NCBI RefSeq assembly: GCF_026239735.1 | Contig: NZ_JAPIVT010000007.1 | Span: forward strand, 124,001-188,000 | Source: Pedobacter sp. MC2016-05 | GTDB lineage: Bacteria; Bacteroidota; Bacteroidia; Sphingobacteriales; Sphingobacteriaceae | DNA: 64,000 nucleotides | Reading direction: 5' to 3' | Shown here: in pieces, positions 1 to 9,094 of the stretch | How positions within the stretch are numbered: the first letter of the stretch is position 1 | Layout of the letters: each line of letters starts with the position of its first letter | The notes under the pieces: model-generated | Database searches by the model: none | What the model was told of the DNA's origin: nothing | Seen by the model: the letters and a program-made list of their open reading frames with translations, nothing else | Position numbers and translations under genes: made by a program

Positions 1-2
1 GA

Positions 3-2249
3 AACAATGTGCCAGTGAATACCTCAAGCCTAATAAATGAAATCAGGAATTTACTTTTTCAGGGTAAAAATCAACAAGCTCAAAATCTTTCCAATCAAAC
101 CTTTCCCCGCCAGGCGCCCGCTGATCTCAATTACGGTATGCCGTATCAAACCGTAGGAGATTTGTGGATCACTTTTCCAGGTCACCAAAACTATAGCAAT
201 TACTACCGCGATTTAGATATCAGCAATGCTACATCAACAGTAAGCTATCAGGTAGACCACACCACATTTACAAGAAAAGTGTTCGCGTCTTTTACTGATG
301 ATGTCATTATGATGAAAATTACTGCCGACAAGCCCAATAGCATCAATTTCACACTAGGCTTATCCAGTACCCAAAAAGATCACCAGATTAAAAATGACGG
401 AAGTTATCTTCAGCTCTCGGGCAATAGTGGCAGTGTAGATAATAAAAAGGGAAAAATTAAATTCGAGGCATTAGTGGCCCCTGTTGTACAAGGTGGATTG
501 ATTAATAAAACTGATTCATCAATAACGGTGAGCAAAGCTAATTCGGTAATCTTTTACATCTCCATTGCTACAAACTTTAAAAACTATAAAGATTTGACCG
601 CTGAGCCATTGATAAAGGCAAAATCGATTTTAAATAAAGCCATTGCTAAAAAATACGACGAGGCGCTTGCCACACATCAGAAGAAATACCAGTCATTTTT
701 TAATCGCGTAAGATTAGAATTGGGAAATTCCGAGCAATCAAAAAAAACAACTGATGTTCGGGTGAGGGAATTTGCCGACCATAAAGATCCAGAGCTTGTG
801 GCGCTTTATTTTCAATTCGGGCGATACCTTTTAATTTCAAGTTCACAGCCAGGCGGTCAGCCAGCAAATCTTCAGGGAATTTGGAACGATAAAAATTCCC
901 CACCCTGGGATAGCAAATATACCGTTAACATCAATACGGAAATGAATTACTGGCCTGCTGAAATTACCAACTTATCTGAAATGCATGAGCCATTGTTTTC
1001 CATGTTAAAAGACCTGGCCACGACAGGTAAGGAAAGTGCATCTCAAATGTATCATGCAAGGGGTTGGAACATGCACCACAATACCGATCTGTGGCGAATT
1101 ACCGGTATTGTGGATGGTGGTTTTTACGGCATGTGGCCAATGGGTGGCGCATGGCTTACACAACATTTGTGGCAACACTATCTTTTTACCGGCGATGACA
1201 AATTCTTAAGAGAAAACTATCCAATTTTAAAGGGTGCGGCCATGTTTTATCTGGATGTATTAAAGGAAGAGCCCAGAACCAAATGGCTGGTAATGGCACC
1301 GTCGATGTCGCCAGAAAATACTTATGAAAAAAACGTAGGCGTTGCTGCCGGAACCACTATGGATAACCAGCTTATTTTCGATACGTTTAACAACCTGATT
1401 AATGCTGCGAAAATCTTAAAAACCGACGGATCGTTCTCTGATTCTGTATCGACCGCATTAGCTAAAATGCCACCGATGCAAATTGGTAAATACAATCAAT
1501 TGCAAGAGTGGTTACAGGATTTAGATAGGCCCGATGATAAACATCGACACATTTCTCATCTTTATGGCTTGTATCCTTCTGGACAGATTTCCCCGTTTCG
1601 GAATCCGCAATTGCTGGAAGCTGCCAAGAATTCTCTGATTTACCGTGGAGATAAGTCAACTGGATGGTCTATGGGCTGGAAGGTGAATTGGTGGGCCCGA
1701 ATGCTGGATGGAAATAAAGCTTACAAGCTGATTTCCGATCAATTAACTCCAGCCCCGATGGAAACCAAAGGCCAGTCTGGTGGTACTTATCCAAATCTTT
1801 TGGATGCACACCCGCCGTTTCAAATTGACGGTAATTTTGGCTGTACTGCAGGTATCACCGAAATGTTGCTACAGAGTTATGATGGCAATATTTACCTGTT
1901 GCCAGCTTTACCCGATGCTTTGGCTAGTGGGAAAATAACAGGGCTTAAAGCTCGGGGAGGCTTCGAGGTTGACATGGAGTGGAAAGATGGCAAATTGAAG
2001 AAGCTCATTGTTCAATCCACCATCGGCGGAAACTGCCGGTTAAGACTTTCAGATCAGGTAAGTTTAAACGGAAATGCAAAGCTAGTAAAGTCAAAAGGAG
2101 AGAATACGAATAAGTTTTATCAGGTAAATAAAATCAAAAGTCCGATGTTATCTACAGAAGCAAAATTAAAAGGCATAGCAATTCCGAAAACTAACCTGTT
2201 TGATTTTGATACCATTGCTGGCGAGAAATATATTTTTAACGCTCGCTAA
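3..2249 (+). CDS. Glycoside hydrolase family 95 protein (alpha-L-fucosidase/galactosidase), 5' partial
   Basis: The frame is open to the left edge (the two codons before the GTG at 9 are Asn-Asn), so the start, signal peptide and the first part of the N-terminal domain lie outside the window. About 748 residues remain, against roughly 780-830 for the family. Counting from the codon at 9, the conserved NINTEMNYW motif is at residues 307-315, the MSPEN motif with the likely catalytic Glu is at about 436, and the HPPFQIDGNFG motif with its conserved Asp is at about 607; these correspond to the Asn/Glu/Asp catalytic set described for GH95. The N-terminal half reads as beta-rich, the middle as an (alpha/alpha)6 barrel. 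GH95 enzymes remove terminal alpha-1,2-L-fucose or alpha-L-galactose. Its position beside pectin esterases and a polygalacturonase favours a plant-cell-wall side chain as substrate; that is inference. Confidence 0.93.
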   Translation, partial: NNVPVNTSSLINEIRNLLFQGKNQQAQNLSNQTFPRQAPADLNYGMPYQTVGDLWITFPGHQNYSNYYRDLDISNATSTVSYQVDHTTFTRKVFASFTDDVIMMKITADKPNSINFTLGLSSTQKDHQIKNDGSYLQLSGNSGSVDNKKGKIKFEALVAPVVQGGLINKTDSSITVSKANSVIFYISIATNFKNYKDLTAEPLIKAKSILNKAIAKKYDEALATHQKKYQSFFNRVRLELGNSEQSKKTTDVRVREFADHKDPELVALYFQFGRYLLISSSQPGGQPANLQGIWNDKNSPPWDSKYTVNINTEMNYWPAEITNLSEMHEPLFSMLKDLATTGKESASQMYHARGWNMHHNTDLWRITGIVDGGFYGMWPMGGAWLTQHLWQHYLFTGDDKFLRENYPILKGAAMFYLDVLKEEPRTKWLVMAPSMSPENTYEKNVGVAAGTTMDNQLIFDTFNNLINAAKILKTDGSFSDSVSTALAKMPPMQIGKYNQLQEWLQDLDRPDDKHRHISHLYGLYPSGQISPFRNPQLLEAAKNSLIYRGDKSTGWSMGWKVNWWARMLDGNKAYKLISDQLTPAPMETKGQSGGTYPNLLDAHPPFQIDGNFGCTAGITEMLLQSYDGNIYLLPALPDALASGKITGLKARGGFEVDMEWKDGKLKKLIVQSTIGGNCRLRLSDQVSLNGNAKLVKSKGENTNKFYQVNKIKSPMLSTEAKLKGIAIPKTNLFDFDTIAGEKYIFNAR

Positions 2250-2523
2250 TCCGAATTAAACTTCAAAAAATTTGGTTTTAAGAGTAATAGAGTGGATTTG
2301 CACAGAAAACAGACTATTTTGGTCAATTTTTTTACCCCATTTTTTGTAGCTCAATTTAAATTTGTTTATCAAAAATGGAGTAAGGCTTCGCCCTTGTCAC
2401 ATTTTATTGCTAACCAAATTTTCAAATTGTTAATCGTCTAAGAGAATCTTCTTAAGTAATAAATTCACAAGTCAACTTATTTTTTTACAACATCAGATTT
2501 ATAACCAATTTTAGATTCTATTT
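2250..2523. other. AT-rich intergenic stretch without a gene
   Basis: No reading frame with coding character is visible on either strand between the GH95 stop and the operator-like palindrome. The DNA is AT-rich with several T-tracts (for example 2329-2346) but no hairpin followed by a clean T-run that I would call a terminator. It probably carries the transcription end of the GH95 gene and upstream promoter DNA of the SusCD operon. Confidence 0.5.
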
Positions 2524-2539
2524 ATGCAACCGTTTGCAT
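2524..2539. promoter_or_regulatory. LacI-family-type operator upstream of the SusCD operon
   Basis: The 16-bp sequence ATGCAACCGTTTGCAT is an inverted repeat with 6-bp arms ATGCAA/TTGCAT and a central CG; only the 7th and 10th bases break the symmetry. A central CG within TGCAAnCGnTTGCA is the hallmark of operators bound by LacI-family regulators. No LacI gene is in the window, so the regulator must be encoded elsewhere. It lies 82 bp upstream of the small leader frame and 217 bp upstream of susC. Confidence 0.55.
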
Positions 2540-2558
2540 TGAAATCATTATCAAAGTA

Positions 2559-2572
2559 AAAACCCGGGTTTT
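2559..2572. promoter_or_regulatory. Perfect 14-bp palindrome between operator and leader frame
   Basis: AAAACCCGGGTTTT is perfectly self-complementary and stands out in AT-rich DNA, 19 bp after the LacI-type site. With no loop it is more likely a binding site for a dimeric protein than an RNA hairpin. It lies 33 bp before the ATG of the 42-codon frame, so it could be in the 5' untranslated region or at the promoter. No function is known. Confidence 0.3.
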
Positions 2573-2605
2573 CATCTTCGAGAGCCCAAGCTAACCAATT
2601 AAATT

Positions 2606-2734
2606 ATGAGGAAAAACTACAACATCTATTTAAAAAAAGAGGCTTTTCAACGAGTGAGATTATTGAAGAGCCCAAAAGAGCTAAGCCATGATAATTTCTG
2701 CTTACAGTTATTTAATTGTTCACCAATCAACTGA
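2606..2734 (+). CDS. Putative 42-aa leader peptide upstream of SusC
   Basis: ATG at 2606 opens a 42-codon frame that stops with TGA at 2732-2734, six bases before the susC ATG. The peptide is basic at its N-terminus (MRKNYNIYLKK) and ends LQLFNCSPIN. It has no signal peptide and no domain I recognise. Its stop sits almost on the SusC start, which would suit translational coupling or a leader-peptide role. It follows the LacI-type operator and so would be the first frame on the SusCD transcript. It could also be chance: nothing except position, length and an ATG start supports it. Confidence 0.35.
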   Translation: MRKNYNIYLKKEAFQRVRLLKSPKELSHDNFCLQLFNCSPIN

Positions 2735-2740
2735 TCGAAT

Positions 2741-5700
2741 ATGAAATACATATACATTTTTATAACCCTAATTTTGTGTTCAGCACAAATTGCATGGGCG
2801 CAAAATCGAACAATTAAAGGGCAGGTAACCGATGAAAAAGGCGGTATAATAGTAGGCGCAACCATATCCTTAAAAGGCACCAACCGGGGAATTAATACTG
2901 ATAGCGAAGGTAAATTCTCAATCGCAGTGCCATCGGGTGTGGCCACTTTAATGGTTCAGTTTGTAGGTTATGTTAAAAAGGAAGTGAATATTGCTGCCGA
3001 TGGTACGACTGCTAAAATTACGCTTCAGGATGATGTTAATGTCCTCCAGGAAGTGACCATTGTAAACGTCGGTTATGGTACAGTTTCCCGAGAAGCCCTT
3101 ACCGGTTCTGTTTCCTCTCTTCGTGCTGATCAGATTAAGGATATTCCAATTAACTCTGCCGAACAGGCTCTTGCAGGTCGGCTTGCGGGGGTGCAGGTAA
3201 CCGCTACCGATGGCGCTCCTGGAACCAACGTACAGATCAGAATTAGGGGTGGGAGTTCTATCACACAAGATAATTCTCCATTATATATTGTTGACGGAGT
3301 GCAAGTTGAAAATGCGCTTAGAGCACTGTCACCTCAGGATATAGAATCTATTGATGTGCTAAAAGACGCAGCCTCTACCGCCATTTACGGTGCGAGAGGT
3401 GCAAATGGGGTAGTATTGATTACCACTAAAACCGGTAAGCGTGGAAAAATGACCGCTAGCTACAATGGTTTTGTAGGGGCAAGTAAAATTCTGGGTAAGT
3501 TAGATGTGCTGGATGCGACTGATTACCTTAAATATCAATATGAGCGTAGCCGCGGAAATGTGCTTGATAGTACTTCGTTCGTGAATAATTATGGTCCATT
3601 TGATACCCTTGAAGTGTATCGTGATAAAGGCCGCGACTGGCAAAATGAGGTTTTCGGAAAAGTTGCTTTGCAGCAAACGCATAACTTGAGTTTAAACGGG
3701 GGAGACGAAAAAATTAACTATAACCTAAGCTTAACCACCAATGGCCAGGAAGGGGTGATGATTAATTCAGACTTCGACCGTAAGCTTTTAGGTTTCAAAA
3801 TGGAGTTAAGGCCGAATCAAAAATTCAGAGCTGGTTTCAATGTAAGATATACTGATGAACGAATTAATGGTGCCGGCGTATCAAGCCCGGGCTTGGCCAG
3901 GGATAATTTCCTGAAGAATACACTTTCCTATCGCCCGATAGATAGTAAAAATCCAACAGATATCGATTTTTATGATGCTCAATATCTTGCAGTTTCCGAC
4001 CTGAGAAACCCGGTAATTAATGCCACCGCGGTTTACCGAAAAACTTTTGGGAAGAGATACAACTTGTCGGGTTATCTAAGTTATGCATTAACTCCTGAAA
4101 TCACCGCAAGAATGACCGTTGGTTATGACAATAACAATTCCAGAACAAACAATTTCTATTCAGAAATTACTGGTCAGGCCTCGCTTTATTCCGCAATGCC
4201 AATTGCTTCAATATTAACGGGTGTAGTAAATTCGCTAAACAATTCAAATACTGTTACTTACAGTAAGAAGAATATTGCAAAACATCATGATATCGACGTA
4301 TTGATTGGTCAGGAATCCTATCAAACCAGGAATGAGCAGTTTAATGCCGAAACTAGGTATTTTCCTTTAGGCATCAGTCCGGAAAAGGCACTATCCAATA
4401 TGAATTTGGGAAATCCACCTGCAGGGCAGGCACAGCCTCGTCCTACAACGAACAATGTAATGGCCAGAACCTTTTCGTTTTTTGGTCGTGTGAATTATGG
4501 GCTAGACAAAAAATATTTGCTTACGTTAACGGCCAGGGCCGATGGTAGTTCTAAGTTTATGGATGGGCAACGCTGGGGGTTTTTCCCTTCAGGAGCGCTT
4601 GCCTGGAGAATTTCTGATGAGAAATTTGCACAATCTATCAAACCTGTGGTTTCTGATGCCAAGCTGAGATTGAGTTACGGTTCTACAGGTAATAACCGGA
4701 TCAATGATTTTAGTTACTTACCGCTTTATTCTTCCAACACGTATTATGGATTGAATGAGCAACTTGTACCAGGCGTAGTACCCACACAGTTGGCTAATCC
4801 AAATGTGAAATGGGAAACTACAGTATCAAGGAACCTTGGACTTGATTTAAGTTTTTTCAAAAACAGAGTGCAGTTTACAACTGATATTTATTACAACAGT
4901 ACCAAAGATTTATTACTGCAAAATCCTATTCCACAAACATCTGGATATACGCAACAAACCCAAAATATTGCGGCAACATCAAATCGTGGTATAGAGTTTC
5001 AATTGTCTGGATTGATTGTGCAAACCAAAGATTTCAGCTATTCAGCAAGTTATAATATGTCTTTCAATCGGAACAGGGTTGAAAAGCTTAATGATGGCAT
5101 CACGAGTAAAGGTTATGCATCAGGTTGGGATAGCAATACAGGAAACGACTATTTAGTTGAAGTTGGAAAGCCACTTGGCCAGATGTACGGATACCGCTCA
5201 GACGGTTATTATAAAGTTAGTGATTTTAATTTTAATGCAACTACAGGGGTTTACACCCTCAAGCCAGATGTTGCTTCATTTTTTGGTGTAACCAGAAGCA
5301 CCATTCAACCAGGTACAATGAAACTTTTGGATTTGGGTGGCTCGATCAAAAATCCTGACGGTAGTCCGGCGATTCATACTGATGAAGACAGGACGGTGAT
5401 AGGAAATGCAGCGCCAAAATTTATTGGAGGCTTGAATCAACAGTTTTCTTACAAGAACTGGGACATGAGTATTTTCGTGAACTTTAGTGTAGGAAATGAT
5501 ATTTATAATGCGAATAAAATTGAGTTAACCAACTCAAGATTACGCGGTGTAAACTTATTAGAATCTGTGAATGGCAGATTTACCACGATAGATCAAAATG
5601 GTAAGTCGATTTACAATAACCCTGCAAAGCTAGAGGAATACAATGCCAATGCAACTACTTGGCGCCCGTATGAAAACAGTAATTTGTTTACCGATTGGGC

Positions 5701-5956
5701 TGTAGAAGACGGATCGTTTTTAAGGATCAACAATATTACGCTGGGTTATACGCTACCGACTGATCTGGCGAAGAAAATCAAGTTGTCTAGCCTTCGTTTC
5801 TATGCTACGGTAAACAATTTGGCTACCATTACCGGTTATTCAGGTTTTGATCCTGAAGTAAATACCCGTACAAATGGAGGATTAACGCCTGGAGTAGATT
5901 ATTCTGCATATCCAAGATCTAGAACCATCCTTTTAGGAATTAACTTAACTTTTTAA
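2741..5956 (+). CDS. SusC/RagA family TonB-linked outer membrane protein
   Basis: A 1071-aa TonB-dependent transporter of the SusC type. An N-terminal signal peptide ending WAQ (about residues 1-21) is followed by a carboxypeptidase-D-like regulatory domain (about 25-105), a TonB plug domain (about 120-230, with the typical IRIRGGSSI and IYGARGANGVVLITTK segments) and a C-terminal 22-stranded barrel ending with the aromatic residue in GINLTF. There is no STN domain, so it is not of the sigma/anti-sigma signalling type; control is more likely through the operator at 2524. SusD begins 18 bp downstream and should form the lid of the same transporter. The pectin enzymes nearby suggest import of pectic oligosaccharides. 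Confidence 0.96.
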   Translation: MKYIYIFITLILCSAQIAWAQNRTIKGQVTDEKGGIIVGATISLKGTNRGINTDSEGKFSIAVPSGVATLMVQFVGYVKKEVNIAADGTTAKITLQDDVNVLQEVTIVNVGYGTVSREALTGSVSSLRADQIKDIPINSAEQALAGRLAGVQVTATDGAPGTNVQIRIRGGSSITQDNSPLYIVDGVQVENALRALSPQDIESIDVLKDAASTAIYGARGANGVVLITTKTGKRGKMTASYNGFVGASKILGKLDVLDATDYLKYQYERSRGNVLDSTSFVNNYGPFDTLEVYRDKGRDWQNEVFGKVALQQTHNLSLNGGDEKINYNLSLTTNGQEGVMINSDFDRKLLGFKMELRPNQKFRAGFNVRYTDERINGAGVSSPGLARDNFLKNTLSYRPIDSKNPTDIDFYDAQYLAVSDLRNPVINATAVYRKTFGKRYNLSGYLSYALTPEITARMTVGYDNNNSRTNNFYSEITGQASLYSAMPIASILTGVVNSLNNSNTVTYSKKNIAKHHDIDVLIGQESYQTRNEQFNAETRYFPLGISPEKALSNMNLGNPPAGQAQPRPTTNNVMARTFSFFGRVNYGLDKKYLLTLTARADGSSKFMDGQRWGFFPSGALAWRISDEKFAQSIKPVVSDAKLRLSYGSTGNNRINDFSYLPLYSSNTYYGLNEQLVPGVVPTQLANPNVKWETTVSRNLGLDLSFFKNRVQFTTDIYYNSTKDLLLQNPIPQTSGYTQQTQNIAATSNRGIEFQLSGLIVQTKDFSYSASYNMSFNRNRVEKLNDGITSKGYASGWDSNTGNDYLVEVGKPLGQMYGYRSDGYYKVSDFNFNATTGVYTLKPDVASFFGVTRSTIQPGTMKLLDLGGSIKNPDGSPAIHTDEDRTVIGNAAPKFIGGLNQQFSYKNWDMSIFVNFSVGNDIYNANKIELTNSRLRGVNLLESVNGRFTTIDQNGKSIYNNPAKLEEYNANATTWRPYENSNLFTDWAVEDGSFLRINNITLGYTLPTDLAKKIKLSSLRFYATVNNLATITGYSGFDPEVNTRTNGGLTPGVDYSAYPRSRTILLGINLTF

Positions 5957-5974
5957 AAACTAAAATTTCAGCAT

Positions 5975-7774
5975 ATGAAATTCAATAATATTAAAAGATT
6001 TGCCTTCGGAGCGATGTTGGCCTCTGCCATATTCAGCTTAGGCGCTTGTAAAAAGTATTTGGAAATTAAACCCGAATCTGCTTTTTCTCCTGAAGATATT
6101 TTCAGCAATGTTTCCAGTGCCAATTCGGCTATCATGGGCGTTTATCAGCTTTTAGCCGGAGATGATGGTTATGGCCAGCGCCAATCATTGGTGTTTGTAA
6201 ACGATACCGATGAGTTTTCAAGAAGTGGCGATGTTGATGCAGGTGCCCGAGGACTTGCCCGCTACAGTGCTGATGCCGGGAATAGTGAGCTTGCCGCTAC
6301 TTTCACCAGAGGGTTTCAGGGAATTGAACGTGCCAACTTATGCATCAAATATATCCCTCAAATGGCAGCTTATAACAATGGGTCTGTTTCAGATAAAAAA
6401 GAATTGAGAAGACTTTATGCCGAAGCTTTGGTACTAAGAGCAATTTATTATTTTGACCTGGTTAAAAATTGGGGCGATGTGCCCATGCAATTGGAACCTT
6501 CGGTTTCAGGAATGGATTTTAACCTTAGTAAAACCAATAGTGATGTCATTTACGATCAGATCTTAGGTGATATCGCAGTTGCCGAGCGCATGTTGCCTTG
6601 GCGCAAAGAAACCACTATTGATGAGCGGATTACCCAGGGTGCTGCCCGTGGAATGAGGGCCAGAATTGCTTTGTTCAGAGGCGGATATCAGCTGCGCCGG
6701 TCGTCAAAAGTGATGGAGCGTTTACCTGATTATTTAAAATATTACACAATGGCGAGAGATGAGTGCGATACGATAATGAAATCGAATCAACATGCCCTTA
6801 ACCCTAGTTTTTATGATGTATTTAAAAAAGCCAATGAGCTCACTTTGGATAACGTATATGGCGAACGTATGCTAGAAGTGGCGCAGGCTGGTGGAAATGC
6901 CAACTATGACAGTAAACTAGGAAGAGCTAGTGGTACTCGTATTGCTGATGGATCTCGCTACGGACCTGGTGGTGGCGCATTAAACCCAACGGCTAGTTAT
7001 TTTTATTCTTTTGATGTATCCGATCCGAGAAAAGAGGTGACGATTGCTCATTATAATATTGATGCGAATAATTTGAAAAGCCCAGCCAGAATAACGGAAA
7101 TGAACGACGGAAAGTACCGTAGAGACTGGAGACCTATCATAGCAGGCGCTACCCAAACCCTGGGAATTAACTGGATTATGCTACGCTATTCTGATATTTT
7201 GTTGATGTACGCAGAAGCCGTAAACGAAATTAATGGATCACCTGATGCCTCGGCAATAAAAGCCTATGAAGATGTGCGCAGGCGGGCTTTCTCAGCAAAT
7301 CCTGGTAAAGTAGGTGTAACTCCGACTTCTAAAACGGCTTTTTTTAATGCAATCGTACAGGAAAGATCATGGGAGTTAGGTGGCGAAGGAATCAGGAAAT
7401 ACGATTTAATACGATGGAACTTATTGGGAGCAAAACTTGCTCAAGCCAAAGCAGAAATGACGGCGATTGTGAATACGCCAGCGAAATATGCGAGGTATTT
7501 GTATTACAGAAATGTGGGGGAAGAGTTCGAATTCCTGCCGGGAACAGGTTATTATCTGCCCGATCCTGCCGTAGCACCTGCGCCATTATACAATTCCACC
7601 ACGAATCCAACGGGATATATCCGTATAGATTGGAGGCAGAATTTAACCACTACAGCTGGTGGCGCAATAGAAAAGTTGGGGCGTACTTTTCAATCTAACC
7701 ATTCCGAAGTTTTACCTATTCATAGGAGTATTTTGGATTTGAACCCCAACCTTAAACAAGATTATGGATATTAA
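5975..7774 (+). CDS. SusD/RagB family nutrient-binding outer membrane lipoprotein
   Basis: A 599-aa SusD-like lipoprotein. The signal peptide ends in a lipobox LGAC with the lipidated Cys at residue 25, followed by KKYLEIKPESAFSPEDIF, the usual SusD N-terminus. The first two-thirds carry the helical TPR-like SusD fold (for example RLYAEALVLRAIYYFDLVKNWGDVP near 135) and the C-terminal SusD/RagB domain has the typical MLRYSDILLMYAEAVNEI and ELGGEGIRKYDLIRW segments. It is paired with the SusC gene 18 bp upstream and should sit on the cell surface, delivering glycan fragments to that barrel. Ligand specificity cannot be read from the sequence; pectic fragments are inferred from neighbours. Confidence 0.96.
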   Translation: MKFNNIKRFAFGAMLASAIFSLGACKKYLEIKPESAFSPEDIFSNVSSANSAIMGVYQLLAGDDGYGQRQSLVFVNDTDEFSRSGDVDAGARGLARYSADAGNSELAATFTRGFQGIERANLCIKYIPQMAAYNNGSVSDKKELRRLYAEALVLRAIYYFDLVKNWGDVPMQLEPSVSGMDFNLSKTNSDVIYDQILGDIAVAERMLPWRKETTIDERITQGAARGMRARIALFRGGYQLRRSSKVMERLPDYLKYYTMARDECDTIMKSNQHALNPSFYDVFKKANELTLDNVYGERMLEVAQAGGNANYDSKLGRASGTRIADGSRYGPGGGALNPTASYFYSFDVSDPRKEVTIAHYNIDANNLKSPARITEMNDGKYRRDWRPIIAGATQTLGINWIMLRYSDILLMYAEAVNEINGSPDASAIKAYEDVRRRAFSANPGKVGVTPTSKTAFFNAIVQERSWELGGEGIRKYDLIRWNLLGAKLAQAKAEMTAIVNTPAKYARYLYYRNVGEEFEFLPGTGYYLPDPAVAPAPLYNSTTNPTGYIRIDWRQNLTTTAGGAIEKLGRTFQSNHSEVLPIHRSILDLNPNLKQDYGY

Positions 7775-7808
7775 ATGCAATATCCCCTCTGAAAGCTAAT
7801 GATTAAAA

Positions 7809-7856
7809 TACAATGCCTGGCCTGAAAGTTGAGAAATTTGACGGCCTGGCTTTGTA
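7809..7856. other. Imperfect long hairpin after susD
   Basis: TACAATGCCTGGCC (7809-7822) pairs with GGCCTGGCTTTGTA (7843-7856): 12 of 14 positions pair, with two T-T mismatches, around a 20-nt loop. No clean T-run follows, so a processing or mRNA-stability element that lowers expression of the enzymes downstream of SusCD is as likely as a terminator. Confidence 0.35.
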
Positions 7857-7935
7857 CCCTTAATGCAATGGAGACAAAGGTTATTCCATTATCATTTCGG
7901 TAATATATCATGCTATAACCATCATTCAGGAAAAT

Positions 7936-8925
7936 ATGAGATTAAAAGTTTTGTTGGGCTTTGCTGTAACTACCATTAGTTTAACTGTATGTTTTGCACA
8001 GAATAGCACAACCATACCAAAAGACTCCTCTTACAATGCCCAAAAAGTTTACAGTCAAATTCACAAAGATTATCCTTACGCCACATTGGTTAAAGATGAA
8101 TTGCCTGCTAACGTTAGCCAATTCAGGGATGTGATTTACACTACTTTGCCTATTACGCGTTTTGGAAAAAGAGATTTACACGCAGATATTTTTAGACCGA
8201 AAACCAAGAAGCTGTTGCCGGCTTTGATTATGGTTCATGGTGGAGGCTGGCGGTCTGGAGATAAATCAATGGAAGTTCCGTTGGCACAATTGATTGCAAA
8301 ACAAGGCTTTGTTGCCGTGCCGGTTGAATATCAGCTCTCTCTGGAAGCGCCGTATCCGGCGGCCGTTCATAATTTGAAGGCAGCTGTTCGTTGGTTAAAA
8401 ACAAACTGGGAAAAATATGGTGTTGATACCAATAAAATTGCAATTTCCGGAACATCTGCTGGCGGTCAGCTTGCAGCGCTTGTTGGCACCACAAACGGCT
8501 TACCGCAATTTGAAGGAGATAGGGCTAATTCCATTGCTTCGAGTAGTGTTAACGCCATTGTTGACATAGATGGTGTGATTAGTTTTATAGCTCCAGCTTC
8601 ACTTAACCTCAATCGGAAACCAGATTCTCCCGATATTGCCTGGCTCGGTGGCAGTTTCCAGCAAAAGCCTGAGATATGGCGTGAAGCTTCTGCAGGTTAT
8701 TGGGCAAATGAATCTACCGTTCCAATGTTGTTCATCAATAGCGGTTTTTCCCGATTTCATGCTGGTCAGGATGAGTTGGTAGGTAGCCTTAAAGAATGGG
8801 GTATTTACCAGGAAGTGCACAAGTTTAATATAAAGATTCATCCGTTTTGGCTATTCCATCCCTGGGCTGATGAAACCGCTAATTATATCTCCGATTTCAT
8901 GAAGAAAGTTTTCAGTATGAAATAA
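7936..8925 (+). CDS. Secreted alpha/beta hydrolase (acyl esterase of the BD-FAE/acetylesterase type)
   Basis: A 329-aa exported esterase. The signal peptide ends CFAQ at about residue 22. The oxyanion-hole motif HGGGW is at residues 101-105, the nucleophile elbow GTSAGG places the catalytic Ser at about 174, and a His near the C-terminus (FHPW, about 308) is the candidate third member of the triad. This is the layout of bacterial esterases that remove acetyl or feruloyl groups from plant polysaccharides. It lies 161 bp downstream of susD on the same strand, separated by a hairpin, inside the pectin locus. Deacetylation of pectin is a reasonable inference; the exact acyl group cannot be told from sequence. 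Confidence 0.85.
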   Translation: MRLKVLLGFAVTTISLTVCFAQNSTTIPKDSSYNAQKVYSQIHKDYPYATLVKDELPANVSQFRDVIYTTLPITRFGKRDLHADIFRPKTKKLLPALIMVHGGGWRSGDKSMEVPLAQLIAKQGFVAVPVEYQLSLEAPYPAAVHNLKAAVRWLKTNWEKYGVDTNKIAISGTSAGGQLAALVGTTNGLPQFEGDRANSIASSSVNAIVDIDGVISFIAPASLNLNRKPDSPDIAWLGGSFQQKPEIWREASAGYWANESTVPMLFINSGFSRFHAGQDELVGSLKEWGIYQEVHKFNIKIHPFWLFHPWADETANYISDFMKKVFSMK

Positions 8926-9094
8926 TCTTCGATGTGTGATTGGAATTTAGAATTATCGATCTGCTTGTTTTACAAAAGCTTCAAATAGGTTTTTGCAAAG
9001 CTGAATAATATTCGCTATTACTAATTAACATGTACACAATCGTTGTTTTTCAATTGATCTCATCGGAGTTACTAAACATTTAAAAAACTGAGAA

